Source of the DNA: Saccharibacillus deserti
Lineage (GTDB): Bacteria > Bacillota > Bacilli > Paenibacillales > Paenibacillaceae
Reading direction: 5' to 3'
Assembly (NCBI RefSeq): GCF_013618475.1
Contig: NZ_JABJVN010000012.1
Location: 43,817 to 107,816, forward strand
Length of the DNA stretch: 64,000 nucleotides
The notes below the pieces were generated by a model that saw only the letters and a list, made by a program, of their open reading frames with translations, was not told the DNA's origin and made no database searches. The position numbers and the translations under genes are program-made. Of this stretch, positions 63,873 through 64,000 are shown in pieces (the first letter of the stretch is position 1; each line of letters opens with the position of its first letter).

Positions 63873-64000
63873 ATAAAAGTCGCCGCTGAGAAACACGGCG
63901 CCGAACGAAAGAAACCGAATAACCGAGTTTGTTCCTTGAAAACTGAACAGTAAGTGAGTCGCGGCGATGAAGATCGTCGTGAGAACGGATCTTCAAATGG
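63873..64000 (+). other. rRNA operon leader, running into the 16S gene
   Basis: TTCCTTGAAAACTGAACA (63932 onward) is the typical pre-16S leader string of Bacilli. A processing-type hairpin GAAGATC/GATCTTC spans 63969-63994. The window ends with caaatgg, which would lie at the very 5' end of mature 16S rRNA if the next bases are agagtttgat; that continuation is outside the window and is inferred. Confidence 0.72.

Overview
The window is a chromosomal segment of a low-motif-divergence, moderately GC-rich Firmicute. It has Bacillus-type ribosome binding sites, a sigma-B partner-switching locus, GatCAB, a YyaC sporulation protein, a quinol oxidase of the Qox type, a lysine riboswitch and PerR. 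The GC-rich coding style together with a dense set of plant-polysaccharide genes best fits the Paenibacillaceae (Paenibacillus or Saccharibacillus-like). The genus is an inference and cannot be settled from this sequence alone. There are no phage, IS or CRISPR signatures; this is core chromosome with a carbohydrate-utilisation bias.

Layout. 1-2.6 kb: end of a GH95 alpha-L-fucosidase-type gene, then a GH1 beta-glucosidase. 3-7.2 kb: qoxABCD, the cytochrome aa3 quinol oxidase. 7.2-15.6 kb: a hemicellulose/pectin block with a GH43 beta-xylosidase divergent from an ArsR-type regulator, a decayed CE2-type acetyl esterase pseudogene, and the uronate operon kduI-deoR-kduD-epimerase-SDR. 15.9-18.9 kb: metY, trxB (with a near-perfect PerR box) and a glutaredoxin. 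19-23.8 kb: xylR, xylA and xylB, with three tandem 71-bp hairpin repeats between xylA and xylB. 24-33.4 kb: a secreted transglutaminase-like protein, lysP behind a lysine riboswitch, cvfC, an MBL-fold hydrolase, the ABC-F protein YkpA and small or secreted proteins.

33.7-46.9 kb is a general-stress island. It holds DUF948 and YflT-like genes with sigma-B-type promoters, then rsbY-like (REC-PP2C), rsbK-like (giant hybrid kinase), rsbM-like (CheR methyltransferase), a second hybrid kinase, and rsbV-rsbW-sigB. Small stress or envelope genes (DUF5665, YtxH, GlsB/YeaQ, DUF1128) follow on the opposite strand. The logical flow is: signal, RsbK-like phosphorelay (tuned by RsbM-like methylation), RsbY-like phosphatase, RsbV, release of SigB from RsbW, then GTTT-N-GGGTA promoters found nearby.

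47-64 kb: yyaC, an alpha/beta hydrolase, housekeeping enzymes, an apparently free-standing structured RNA unit with its own promoter and terminator (52.39-52.60 kb), gatCAB, a GNAT enzyme, MgtC, a DUF4097 envelope protein, perR, a membrane-anchored GH18 hydrolase and a ygxA-like gene. The window ends in the tandem promoters and leader of an rRNA operon, just at or before the 16S gene. PerR encoded at 60.4 kb is the likely reader of the operator in front of trxB at 17.5 kb.
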